12,207 nt of DNA, from NCBI GenBank assembly GCA_047629355.1, contig JBLHWU010000194.1, positions 1-12,207 of the forward strand, read 5' to 3'. Both the position numbers and the translations under genes were made by a program. This DNA is from CAYUNA01 sp047629355. GTDB taxonomy: Bacteria; Bacteroidota; Bacteroidia; Chitinophagales; Saprospiraceae. Shown one piece after another: positions 5,133 to 12,207 of the stretch. Within the stretch, counting starts at the first letter, position 1; every line of letters begins with the position of its first letter. The notes under the pieces are model-generated. The model was not told where the DNA came from. It did not search any database and worked only from the letters and a program-made list of their open reading frames with translations.

Positions 5133-8003
5133 ATGTCGAAGAGAAAATTATCTACTGTAAATAAAACTGAGCAACCTGTCGTGGACATTGTCGAACAACA
5201 ACACATCGAAGTCATTGGTGCGCGGGAGCACAATTTGAAGGATATTTCTATCAAAATACCTAGGAATAAACTCGTTGTCGTGACAGGAATTAGTGGTAGT
5301 GGCAAATCGTCGCTGGCATTTGATACGATTTATGCGGAAGGACAGCGGCGCTATATGGAGACTTTTTCGGCGTATGCACGGCAGTTTATCGGGGAAATGG
5401 AGCGACCAGATGTGGAGAAAATTACGGGTTTGAGTCCAGTCATTTCTATCGAGCAAAAGACGACGGGACGGAATCCGCGCTCAACGGTGGGGACGATTAC
5501 GGAGGTGTATGATTTTATGCGGCTATTGTTTGCGCGAGTCGGTGAGGCGTATTCTTACAATACGGGAAAGAAGATGGTGCGCTACAATGAGGAGCAGATG
5601 AAGGAGCAAATCATGAGTGATTTTAAAGGGAAGAAAATTCTGATTTTGGCACCGCTGATTCGAGGACGAAAGGGACATTATCGGGAGTTATTTGACTCGA
5701 TTCGGAAGCAAGGCTATACGAAAGTTCGGGTAGATGGTGTTGTGTTGGATATTGAGGTAGGTATGCAAGTTGACCGTTATAAAGTGCATGATATTGAAGT
5801 AGTGGTTGACCGTTTGAAAATGGAAATGACCAAGATCGAACGTTTTAATTCGAGCCTCCAAACTGCCTTAAAAATGGGCAACGGACTCATCATGATTTTG
5901 GAAAATGACACGACAGAAGTTCGCACGTTTTCCAAGCATTTGATGGATGCCGAGACGGGACTGTCTTACGAAGAACCTTCACCAAATGCCTTTTCATTTA
6001 ACTCGCCTTATGGTTATTGCACAAGTTGTAAAGGGTTGGGCAAAGTGAATAAGGTTGATTTGGAAAAAGTCATTCCTGATGATACCAAAAACTTGAATGA
6101 GGCGGCAATTAAGCCATTCGGAGAGGTTCGGGACAATTGGACATTTAAGCAATTAAAAGCGATTGCGAAGAAGCATAAATTTTCGTTTGATACGCCTGTA
6201 AAAGACATTCCGGAAGCGGCGATGAACATTATTTTGAACGGTGGTGGCGTCGGTATCAAAGTACCAGAAATTAAGCATGATTTTGTTTACAACTTAGCGA
6301 CAGATGGTATTATCAAAATGCTCGAACGCTGGTATCGAGACACGACTTCCGAGAAAACACGGCAGTGGGCAGAGGAATTTATGACCGTGGATACTTGCGC
6401 AGATTGTGAAGGAATGCGATTGCGGAAAGAGAGTTTGCATTTCAAAATTGATGAAAAGAATATCGCGGAATTGGCGGAGATGGATTTGAGTGATTTGGGC
6501 GATTGGTTTGAAGGCTTGGAAACACGAATTTCGGATAGACAATTTCAAATCGGGCGGGAAGTTTTGAAAGAAATTAAGCTGCGATTGGGGTTTTTGCTAC
6601 ACGTTGGTTTGGATTATTTGACATTGAATCGACCTGCACGAACCTTATCAGGTGGCGAGGCACAGCGGATTCGACTGGCGACTCAAATTGGGTCACAATT
6701 GACGGGGATTACCTATATTTTGGATGAGCCAAGTATTGGATTGCATCAGCGCGATAACCACCGTTTGATTGAAGCCTTGAAGGAATTGTCGGAAATCGGC
6801 AACACCGTTATCGTCGTTGAACACGATAAGGACATCATGTTGGCATCGGATTATTTGATTGATTTGGGACCAGGTGCGGGCAAGCACGGTGGCGAGATTG
6901 TTGGCGAGGGTGTTCCCGAAACATTCATTGATAAAAACACGCTAACTTCTCAATATTTAAATAAGCAAAAAGAAATTGCGATTCCAGAAAAACGACGGAA
7001 GGGCACAGGCGAGTTTTTAGAATTGAAAGGGGCAACGGGGCATAATTTAAAAAACGTAAATGTCAAAATTCCTTTGGGGACTTTTACCGCAGTGACGGGC
7101 GTTTCGGGCAGTGGAAAATCGAGTTTAATTAACAGCACTTTATACCCTATTTTACGGCATCATTTTTATAGAAGTTTGCAAAAACCACTGCCGTATAAAA
7201 CCATTAAAGGGCTGGAACATTTGGATAAAGTAATTGAAATTGACCAGTCGCCAATTGGGCGGACACCAAGGTCAAATCCAGCGACTTATACGGGTGTTTT
7301 TACGGAAATTAGAAAACTGTTTACCAATTTGCCAGAAGCCAAAATTCGAGGTTACAAAGCAGGACGTTTTTCTTTTAATGTAAAAGGCGGACGTTGTGAA
7401 GAATGCCGAGGTAGCGGTTTGCGAACTATCGAAATGAACTTCCTGCCTGATGTACATATTGAATGCGAAGAATGCCTTGGTCGCCGTTACAATCGAGAAA
7501 CTTTGGAGGTTTTATTCAAAGGAAAATCTATTAACGATGTATTGAATTTGACTGTGGATGAAGCGGTTGAATTCTTCCAAGCCATTCCAAAGATTTTCCG
7601 AAAAATGAGGACTTTGAGAGACGTTGGTTTGGGCTACATTACACTTGGACAGCAGGCGACGACGTTATCAGGTGGAGAAGCGCAGCGGGTGAAATTGTCG
7701 GAAGAATTGTCGAAACGTGATACAGGAAACACCATTTATATCTTGGATGAACCAACGACGGGGCTGCATTTTGAAGACATCCAGCATTTGTTAATTGTCT
7801 TAAATCGTTTGGTAGAAAAAGGAAATACGATTGTCGTAATTGAGCACAATTTGGATGTTGTCAAAGTTGCTGACCATGTGATTGATATGGGCTTGGAAGG
7901 TGGTCGCGGCGGTGGAGATTTGATTGTCGCAGGGACGCCGGAGAAGGTGGCGAAGCACAAGACGAGTCATACGGGACGGTATCTGAAGGAGGAGTTGAAG
8001 TAG
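5133..8003 (+). CDS. uvrA: Excinuclease ABC subunit A (UvrA)
   Basis: The damage-recognition ATPase of nucleotide excision repair, acting in the cytoplasm as a dimer that loads UvrB on DNA. With the ATG at 5133 it has 956 residues, near the usual 940. The first ABC module has Walker A GISGSGKSS (52-60), LSGGEAQRIRL and ILDEPSIGLH. The second has Walker A GVSGSGKSS (656-664), LSGGEAQRVKL and ILDEPTTGLH. The C-terminal zinc finger is intact (C755, C758, C778, C781). In the first zinc finger only the second pair remains (C296, C299); at the places of the first pair by alignment with E. coli there are Asp272 and Thr275. An in-frame TTG at 5052 would add 27 residues unlike any UvrA N-terminus, so ATG 5133 is preferred. 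No uvrB or uvrC is nearby, as is common. Identification is certain. Confidence 0.96.
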   Translation: MSKRKLSTVNKTEQPVVDIVEQQHIEVIGAREHNLKDISIKIPRNKLVVVTGISGSGKSSLAFDTIYAEGQRRYMETFSAYARQFIGEMERPDVEKITGLSPVISIEQKTTGRNPRSTVGTITEVYDFMRLLFARVGEAYSYNTGKKMVRYNEEQMKEQIMSDFKGKKILILAPLIRGRKGHYRELFDSIRKQGYTKVRVDGVVLDIEVGMQVDRYKVHDIEVVVDRLKMEMTKIERFNSSLQTALKMGNGLIMILENDTTEVRTFSKHLMDAETGLSYEEPSPNAFSFNSPYGYCTSCKGLGKVNKVDLEKVIPDDTKNLNEAAIKPFGEVRDNWTFKQLKAIAKKHKFSFDTPVKDIPEAAMNIILNGGGVGIKVPEIKHDFVYNLATDGIIKMLERWYRDTTSEKTRQWAEEFMTVDTCADCEGMRLRKESLHFKIDEKNIAELAEMDLSDLGDWFEGLETRISDRQFQIGREVLKEIKLRLGFLLHVGLDYLTLNRPARTLSGGEAQRIRLATQIGSQLTGITYILDEPSIGLHQRDNHRLIEALKELSEIGNTVIVVEHDKDIMLASDYLIDLGPGAGKHGGEIVGEGVPETFIDKNTLTSQYLNKQKEIAIPEKRRKGTGEFLELKGATGHNLKNVNVKIPLGTFTAVTGVSGSGKSSLINSTLYPILRHHFYRSLQKPLPYKTIKGLEHLDKVIEIDQSPIGRTPRSNPATYTGVFTEIRKLFTNLPEAKIRGYKAGRFSFNVKGGRCEECRGSGLRTIEMNFLPDVHIECEECLGRRYNRETLEVLFKGKSINDVLNLTVDEAVEFFQAIPKIFRKMRTLRDVGLGYITLGQQATTLSGGEAQRVKLSEELSKRDTGNTIYILDEPTTGLHFEDIQHLLIVLNRLVEKGNTIVVIEHNLDVVKVADHVIDMGLEGGRGGGDLIVAGTPEKVAKHKTSHTGRYLKEELK

Positions 8004-8049
8004 CTTTTTTAATAAAAAAAGACTATATATTGTCAATAAAAAAGAAATT

Positions 8050-8646
8050 ATGACTGCAATCGGTGCGCAACAAGAAGGAGAATTGAAGGTCTATTCGCAA
8101 CAAGTAAAAATTAGTTGGGAGGATTTTGAGTGCGAGTATTTATCAAGAGAAGACGAGTGGAAATATGAGTGGATAAATGGCTATGTCGAGAAAACAAAAC
8201 GTACTATGAACCAATACCAATTTTTTATTTTAAATAATTTAAAAGACTTGTTTGATGAGCTTAAAATAGAAGGTAAAATTAGTGGCTATTTAGGAGTTGA
8301 GATGGACGCTTATTTTTTAGAAAACATACACCGAATTCCTGATGTAGCTTATTATTCGTTGGCTCAAAATGTCAAAATGGCGGCGGGAGAAAACCAAGTC
8401 CCTGAATTTGTTATTGAAATAATTTTAAAGACAGATAATATCAACCGAGTTAATAGAAAAGTACAAAATTACCGAGAGGCGAAAGTGGCAGTTATTTGGC
8501 ATGTTTTTCCTGAATTGGAAGAGGTACACATTTATCATGATGATAAAATGGTTATTCTAAAAGGAACGAGAATTTGTTCAGCAGCACCGATTCTGTCTGA
8601 TTTTGAGATTACTGTCAATGACGTTTTTAAAAAGCCAACTGTATAA
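8050..8646 (+). CDS. Uma2 family (DUF820) putative endonuclease
   Basis: A 198-residue protein of the Uma2 family, which has a PD-(D/E)XK nuclease-like fold. Family landmarks are an N-terminal part with EWINGYVEK (40-48), RIPDVAYYS with Asp98, PEFVIEI with Glu123, then RKVQNYREAKVAVIWHVFPE with Lys137 and a terminal strand IYHDD. Members are numerous in cyanobacteria and Bacteroidota, and their true substrate is unknown; nuclease activity is predicted from fold only. The usual segment after the catalytic Glu (often LSPS) reads ILKTD here, so the site is slightly atypical. It begins 46 bp after uvrA and may be read through from it, but a functional tie to repair is not shown. The stop lies three bases from the stop of the converging LysE gene. 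Confidence 0.8.
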   Translation: MTAIGAQQEGELKVYSQQVKISWEDFECEYLSREDEWKYEWINGYVEKTKRTMNQYQFFILNNLKDLFDELKIEGKISGYLGVEMDAYFLENIHRIPDVAYYSLAQNVKMAAGENQVPEFVIEIILKTDNINRVNRKVQNYREAKVAVIWHVFPELEEVHIYHDDKMVILKGTRICSAAPILSDFEITVNDVFKKPTV

Positions 8647-8649
8647 TTC

Positions 8650-9279
8650 TCAAACATCAAACGCCACGCGAATCATCAAAATAACCCCAAAAGTAACCAA
8701 CGCAAAACCAGCAATCCGCCGCAGTTTACCTAAAAATTCAGGTTTCATCTTCTTCTGAATCTGTTTTGCCATCCCAACTTTTAGCGTATCAGTCAAAACA
8801 ATCACACTCAAAATACCGCTATAAAAGAAAACATCAGAATTCGGTTGTTTGAAATCAGCGACAAAAGCAGTCGTCGTAATGAACCAAAAAACGAAGGTAA
8901 AAGGATTCGCGGAATTGATGATAAAACCGGTTGTCCATAATTTAAAATAAGAAGAATAGCGGACACCAAACTTTTCTAAATTATCGACAGCGGGTGGTTT
9001 TGCTAAAGCGAGACTTAAACCAATGCCTACCAAAATTAAGCCACCAACCATACCCATTCCTAAATTAAAGCTTTGCCAATTGGTCATTTCCGTAATGTAA
9101 GAAACGCCGAAGTAAGCACAAACTACAAATACAATATCGCTCACCCAAATACCCGATGCCACCGCAATACCCGCCCGAAAACCTTCCTCTATACTCGTCT
9201 GAACAAGTGTGAAAAGTATGGGTCCCGTTAAAATACTCAGCGTTAATCCTAATAAAATGCCGCTTCCGAGTGCATCCAT
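8650..9279 (-). CDS. LysE family transporter (amino-acid exporter type)
   Basis: A 209-residue integral membrane protein, the normal size for the LysE/RhtB superfamily, predicted to have about six membrane helices. The N-terminus GILLGLTLSILTGPILFTLVQTSIEEGFRAG shows the conserved TGP in helix 1 and the GF-x-AG turn. A later segment, FIINSANPFTFVFWF, carries the family's N-x-x-NP-type motif. It would export amino acids or related metabolites from the cytoplasm; the substrate cannot be told. Its start follows the yjbQ stop by 42 bp on the same strand, and the gap is nearly all 9-bp tandem repeat. The two genes are probably one transcript. The 3' end faces the Uma2 gene with only three bases between stops and no visible terminator hairpin. 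Confidence 0.88.
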   Translation of the reverse strand: MDALGSGILLGLTLSILTGPILFTLVQTSIEEGFRAGIAVASGIWVSDIVFVVCAYFGVSYITEMTNWQSFNLGMGMVGGLILVGIGLSLALAKPPAVDNLEKFGVRYSSYFKLWTTGFIINSANPFTFVFWFITTTAFVADFKQPNSDVFFYSGILSVIVLTDTLKVGMAKQIQKKMKPEFLGKLRRIAGFALVTFGVILMIRVAFDV

Positions 9280-9284
9280 GATTT

Positions 9285-9320
9285 GATTGTTTCGATTGTT
9301 TCGATTGTTTCGATTGTTGG
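9285..9320. repeat. 9-bp tandem repeat (GATTGTTTC, about 4 units)
   Basis: Three exact copies of GATTGTTTC (9285-9311) followed by a fourth starting GATTGTT and diverging at its end. It fills the gap between the yjbQ stop and the lysE start, ending just before the lysE ATG when read on the minus strand. Copy-number change would alter the spacing in the translation-initiation region of the exporter without shifting a coding frame. Confidence 0.85.
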
Positions 9321-9321
9321 T

Positions 9322-9732
9322 TTAAGAATAAATGGTTGCGACCAATCTTCTTCGTCCTCCATGATTCCTGAATTCACAAAGGTAAATGCCTTGCCAAGTC
9401 CCAAAATTCAATCGACCTTCAGAAATTGGGATAGTAACCGAAAAACCCACCAATGCCGCCTTGATGTGCGCAGGCATATCGTCAGACCCTTCCATTGTGT
9501 GTGTCAGATACGGCTCATTCTCTGGCATTATTTTATTGAAAATATTTTCAAAATCAACGCGAACGGATGGGTCAGCATTTTCATTAACCGTCAACCCTGC
9601 GGAGGTATGTTTGATAAATAAATGAAAAAGTCCAACTTCGGGTAAATCACGAATTTCTCGCAAAACATCCGTTGTAATGATGTGGAATCCTCTGGTAAAA
9701 GGTCGGAGACTGATTTGTTTTTGAGTAATCAT
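9322..9732 (-). CDS. yjbQ: YjbQ family protein (UPF0047)
   Basis: A 136-residue cytoplasmic protein of the YjbQ/UPF0047 family, the normal length. Conserved landmarks are HTSAGLTVNENADPSVRVD (42-60), LTHTMEGSDDMPAHIKAALVG (76-96) with His78, Asp85 and His89, and GTWQGIYLCEFR (111-122). E. coli YjbQ has been reported to have weak thiamine-phosphate synthase activity, which is why databases name it a secondary thiamine-phosphate synthase enzyme; the physiological role is not settled. ATG at 9732 gives the standard N-terminus. It is the first gene of a minus-strand pair with the LysE exporter. A thiamine-binding protein is encoded about 6 kb away at 3117-3365 on the other strand, which may be coincidence. 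Confidence 0.92.
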   Translation of the reverse strand: MITQKQISLRPFTRGFHIITTDVLREIRDLPEVGLFHLFIKHTSAGLTVNENADPSVRVDFENIFNKIMPENEPYLTHTMEGSDDMPAHIKAALVGFSVTIPISEGRLNFGTWQGIYLCEFRNHGGRRRLVATIYS

Positions 9733-9829
9733 AATGTAGGCTAATATTATTTTGGCTCAATGTAAAAACTTTATTTCAAGAAAGAACTATCAAAATTGTT
9801 AGGATTTCCTTAATATCGCCTTCTTAACG

Positions 9830-10080
9830 AAATAGGGGTCATCCCGAATTTTTCATCTATTAAGATGCGGAGCAGATAAATCCAAGTTTTGTTACGATTC
9901 TGTCGTGCTCCTACGGGATTGTCAAGGGGAAGAAATTTTGAAAACATTTCTTCCCCTTGACAATCCCGTCGCGGCGGCTTGAATTTTATGTGAAAAACTG
10001 AATTTTTCTGTCAAGAAATGCACCAATTTTTTTACCGTTATTAAAAGTGCTAAATAAAAAAATCGGGATGATTCCTGTTT
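9830..10080. mobile_element. MITE-like element with terminal inverted repeats
   Basis: The ends are inverted copies of about 18 bp: AAATAGGGGTCATCCCGA (9830-9847) and, reverse-complemented, AAACAGGAATCATCCCGA (10063-10080), 15 of 18 identical. Inside are a small hairpin CATCT-ATTA-AGATG (9854-9867), a GGAGCA/TGCTCC inverted pair (9869-9874 with 9906-9911), and a long perfect hairpin (9913-9969). It encodes no protein. A flanking target-site duplication is not obvious. A non-autonomous transposon remnant is the best reading, but the terminal match is short. Confidence 0.5.
9913..9969. repeat. Perfect 24-bp-arm hairpin
   Basis: Arms 9913-9936 and 9946-9969 are exact reverse complements around a 9-base loop TTTGAAAAC. 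The arm starts ACGGGATTGTCAAGGGG. This is the longest uninterrupted perfect stem I found in the window. It lacks a terminal T-tract and lies between divergent promoters, so a terminator role is unlikely. A transcript across it would form a very stable RNA stem. Confidence 0.92.
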
Positions 10081-10093
10081 AAAAATTTCAACC

Positions 10094-11875
10094 ATGACAA
10101 TCAACGAAAGAATCGCTGCCATTCGAGCGAAAATGAAAGAACAAAGTTTAGCTGCTTACCTCATGCCGAGTAGCGACCAGCACCAAAGCGAATATGTAGC
10201 GGATTATTGGAAATCGAGAGAATGGGCATCGGGCTTTACGGGGTCTGCGGGCTTGGTGATTATTTTGCAGGAAGGGTCTGCTTTGTGGACAGATAGTCGT
10301 TATACTTTGCAAGGGGCGACGCAGTTGGAAGGAAGTGAAATGGAGTTGAAAGTGCAGGGTGTGGCGCATTCACCAGAGCATATTGATTGGTTGAAAACGA
10401 CGTTAAAAGAAGGCGATACGATTGGCTTGGATGGCAAATTGTTTTCGGTTGGGCAAGTGCGCAGTTTGGCGAAGTCATTCTATGAAAAAGGAATTGAGTT
10501 GGAAACGAGCATCGATTTGGTTGCAGACACTTGGAAAGATAGACCGACCTTGCCAACCGAACCAGTCTTTGAGCATGATGCAAAATTTGCAGGACTGAAT
10601 CGAGTGGAAAAAATGGCGAAAATTCGGGAACAAATGCAGGAAGCAGATGCCGAGAGCTACCTCCTTTCGACCTTGGATGATATTGCTTGGACGTTCAATT
10701 TGCGCGGTTCGGATGTCGAGAGCAACCCTGTTTTCTATGCGTATGCCATTATTAAAAAAGACGTAGCGCATCTTTTTGTGAAAAAATCGAAAATTTCAGC
10801 GGATTTATTTCAAAAACTAAAAAAGGATGGCGTTGAAATAGAAGATTATGATTCGGTAGAGAATTTTCTAGATAATTTAAAACACAACATTTTAATAGAC
10901 AATGCTTCGACGAGTAATCAAGTATTTAATGCCATTGAAAAAAACTTGATTGTTCGGGGTAAGAATATCGTTCAGCCACTGAAAGCCATTAAAAATGAAA
11001 CGGAAATTGAGCACATCAAAAATGCCATGCGCAAAGATGGAGTAGCGTTGACCAAGTTATTTATGTGGCTGGAAAAGACGTTGGACGCTCGTTCGATTCC
11101 AGAAGTTGAAGTCGCGGAAAAGCTGAAAGGGTTTCGGGCAGAACAAGCGTATTATTATGGCGAAAGTTTTGATGCGATCGTTGGGTACAATGGCAACGGA
11201 GCGATTGTGCATTATCGGGCAGAAACAGAGACTTGTGCCAATATTAAGAAAAAAGGAATCCTGCTTTTGGATAGCGGCGGACAGTACCATGATGGGACGA
11301 CGGACATCACCCGAACGATTGCTTTGGGCAGACCAACGGCGGAACAAAAGCGCAATTATACCTCTGTATTAAAAGGACATATTGCCTTGGATAGTGCCAA
11401 ATTCCCGCAGGGAACGACGGGACCACAATTGGATACTTTAGCGCGAATGTACCTCTGGCAAGACTGTTTGAATTATGGTCATGGCACAGGACACGGCGTC
11501 GGCTTCTTCTTGAATGTTCACGAACCGCCACAAGGTTTTGCGACCAATCCAACGACTTCACGCGGGCGGACAGCGATTGTGCCGGGGATGTTTACCTCGA
11601 ATGAACCTGGTTTTTACAAAGCAAATGAATATGGGATTCGGATAGAAAATTTGGTCATTTGCCGCGAAGGAGAAAAGAATGATTTTGGGCAATTTTATTA
11701 TTTTGAAAACTTGACGCTGTTTCCAATTGATACAAAATTGATTAACAAAAGAATGATGACTGCTAAAGATAAAAAATGGTTGAATGCTTATCATCAGGAG
11801 GTTTTGGAGAAATTATCGCCGCTTTTGGGAGAGGAGGAGAAGGTTTGGATGGAGGGGAAATGTCGGATGATATAG
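10094..11875 (+). CDS. pepP: Xaa-Pro aminopeptidase (aminopeptidase P, long form, M24B)
   Basis: A 593-residue metallopeptidase that removes an N-terminal residue preceding proline. Its three-domain length matches the eukaryote-like long form (human XPNPEP1 type) rather than the ~440-residue E. coli PepP. The N-terminal creatinase-like domain begins with ERIAAIRAKMKEQSLAAYLMP and SEYVADYWKSREWASGFTGSAG; a second creatinase-like domain follows at about 150-300. The pita-bread catalytic domain (about 310-520) carries dinuclear metal ligands Asp393, Asp404, His467 (HGTGHGVG), Glu504 (NEPG) and Glu518 (RIEN). A C-terminal extension follows. There is no signal peptide, so it is cytoplasmic. The ATG directly after the intergenic element gives the standard N-terminus. 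It is transcribed alone. Confidence 0.95.
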   Translation: MTINERIAAIRAKMKEQSLAAYLMPSSDQHQSEYVADYWKSREWASGFTGSAGLVIILQEGSALWTDSRYTLQGATQLEGSEMELKVQGVAHSPEHIDWLKTTLKEGDTIGLDGKLFSVGQVRSLAKSFYEKGIELETSIDLVADTWKDRPTLPTEPVFEHDAKFAGLNRVEKMAKIREQMQEADAESYLLSTLDDIAWTFNLRGSDVESNPVFYAYAIIKKDVAHLFVKKSKISADLFQKLKKDGVEIEDYDSVENFLDNLKHNILIDNASTSNQVFNAIEKNLIVRGKNIVQPLKAIKNETEIEHIKNAMRKDGVALTKLFMWLEKTLDARSIPEVEVAEKLKGFRAEQAYYYGESFDAIVGYNGNGAIVHYRAETETCANIKKKGILLLDSGGQYHDGTTDITRTIALGRPTAEQKRNYTSVLKGHIALDSAKFPQGTTGPQLDTLARMYLWQDCLNYGHGTGHGVGFFLNVHEPPQGFATNPTTSRGRTAIVPGMFTSNEPGFYKANEYGIRIENLVICREGEKNDFGQFYYFENLTLFPIDTKLINKRMMTAKDKKWLNAYHQEVLEKLSPLLGEEEKVWMEGKCRMI

Positions 11876-11930
11876 TATTTCTTTCAGAAGAGAAAAGACT
11901 TAAATGTGAAAAAAGTATTAGTTACTTATG

Positions 11931-12089
11931 TTGTGCAGCTAAAACTACGAAGTAGTCGAATCTGAATAACCTCGGATGCAATCCGAGGGAAACGAAAAAG
12001 TGTACCCTAACTCTGAAGGAGTTTTTAGAGCTCATTTACTTTTACGCAGATTGCATCTGCGGTTATTTATATTCAACTACTTTGTAGTT
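11931..12089 (+). repeat. Hairpin repeat locus B
   Basis: The units in order are ACTAC-GAA-GTAGT (11944-11956), CCTCGGAT-GCA-ATCCGAGG (11970-11988, perfect), AACTC-TGAAG-GAGTT (12009-12023), CGCAGAT-TGC-ATCTGCG (12045-12061, perfect) and AACTAC-TTT-GTAGTT (12075-12089, perfect). Order and linkers (for example TGAATAACCTCGGATG) match the minus strand of locus A. Locus B has one CAACTC-type unit where A has two in mirror arrangement, and its last unit has a different stem from the corresponding one in A. No protein is encoded. Confidence 0.8.
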
Positions 12090-12169
12090 ATTGATTTCGT
12101 AATATGCGGGAGTTGTTCACTAAACTGTGTCAAAAATTTAAAAAAAGTGTAAAAACTAATCAACCTAGT

Positions 12170-12177
12170 TATTTTTG
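12170..12177 (+). promoter_or_regulatory. -7 promoter element pointing out of the window
   Basis: TATTTTTG followed by CAC fits TAnnTTTG, lying 30 bases from the right edge. The transcript would start near 12184 and belongs to an unseen gene. No -33 TTG is clear at the usual spacing. Confidence 0.45.
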
Positions 12178-12207
12178 CACTACCGAATGAAGGGGCGTAG
12201 GGCACTG

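Larger units (their letters stand above)
9733..10093. other. Divergent intergenic region (yjbQ / pepP)
   Basis: Both flanking genes read outward, so promoters for each must lie here. I see no clean TAnnTTTG core in either direction; TTACATTG on the minus strand just above yjbQ is only a partial match. Most of the stretch (9830-10080) is the MITE-like element described separately, which ends 13 bases before the pepP start codon. Confidence 0.6.
11876..12207. other. Intergenic region at the right edge
   Basis: No gene is visible after the aminopeptidase. The stretch contains hairpin repeat locus B (11931-12089) and a promoter core at 12170-12177. The last 30 bases, rich in G and without a reading frame, would be the leader or start of a gene lying beyond the window. 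Confidence 0.6.

Noticed and set aside
7995..8025. Intrinsic terminator after uvrA (CTTTTTT...AAAAAAAG)
   Set aside because: The pairing is only A/T homopolymer with a 3-base centre and no GC stem, so a terminator cannot be supported.
9283..9621. 112-residue + strand frame beginning with IVS repeats
   Set aside because: It is antisense to yjbQ, a clear conserved gene, and its repeats come from the 9-bp tandem repeat DNA.
12184..12207. Start of a tRNA or other RNA gene at the right edge
   Set aside because: Too few bases remain to see any cloverleaf arm; only the promoter core upstream is supportable.

Overview
The window looks like chromosomal DNA from a member of the Bacteroidota. Several gene starts follow the Bacteroidota -7 promoter consensus TAnnTTTG, Shine-Dalgarno sequences are not evident, base composition is AT-rich, and the proteins have a Bacteroidota flavour (MntR-like DtxR regulator, DUF58, long-form aminopeptidase P, Uma2 endonuclease). 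A Saprospiria-like organism is possible, but that is only an impression. No rRNA, tRNA, CRISPR array, phage gene or transposase gene is visible.

Left part (1-2823): a metal-uptake unit on the + strand. A DtxR/MntR-family repressor (GTG start) is followed by a cluster A-I zinc/manganese substrate-binding protein and an ABC ATPase. A near-perfect 26-bp palindrome of DtxR-box type sits next to a TACCTTTG -7 element ahead of the regulator, so the unit is probably metal-repressed by its own first product. The membrane permease expected after the ATPase is absent.

Middle (2824-8646): a repeat locus of small three-base-loop hairpins, a small thiamine-binding (MTH1187/YkoF-type) protein, a DUF58 protein with a TTG start and its own promoter, then a roughly 390-bp leader holding a 146-bp inverted-repeat element ahead of uvrA. 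A Uma2-family (DUF820) putative nuclease follows uvrA.

Right part (8650-12207): yjbQ and a LysE-family exporter form a minus-strand pair separated by a 9-bp tandem repeat. A 361-bp divergent intergenic region carries a 251-bp MITE-like element with a perfect 24-bp-arm hairpin. A long-form Xaa-Pro aminopeptidase follows, and the window ends with a second copy of the hairpin repeat in opposite orientation and a promoter pointing out of the window.

The genes are mostly housekeeping. The least explained signal is the intergenic DNA: at least three kinds of structured repeat occur in 12 kb. Two loci share one arrangement of linkers and tri-nucleotide-loop hairpins, while a stem at a matching position has been exchanged for a different self-complementary sequence.
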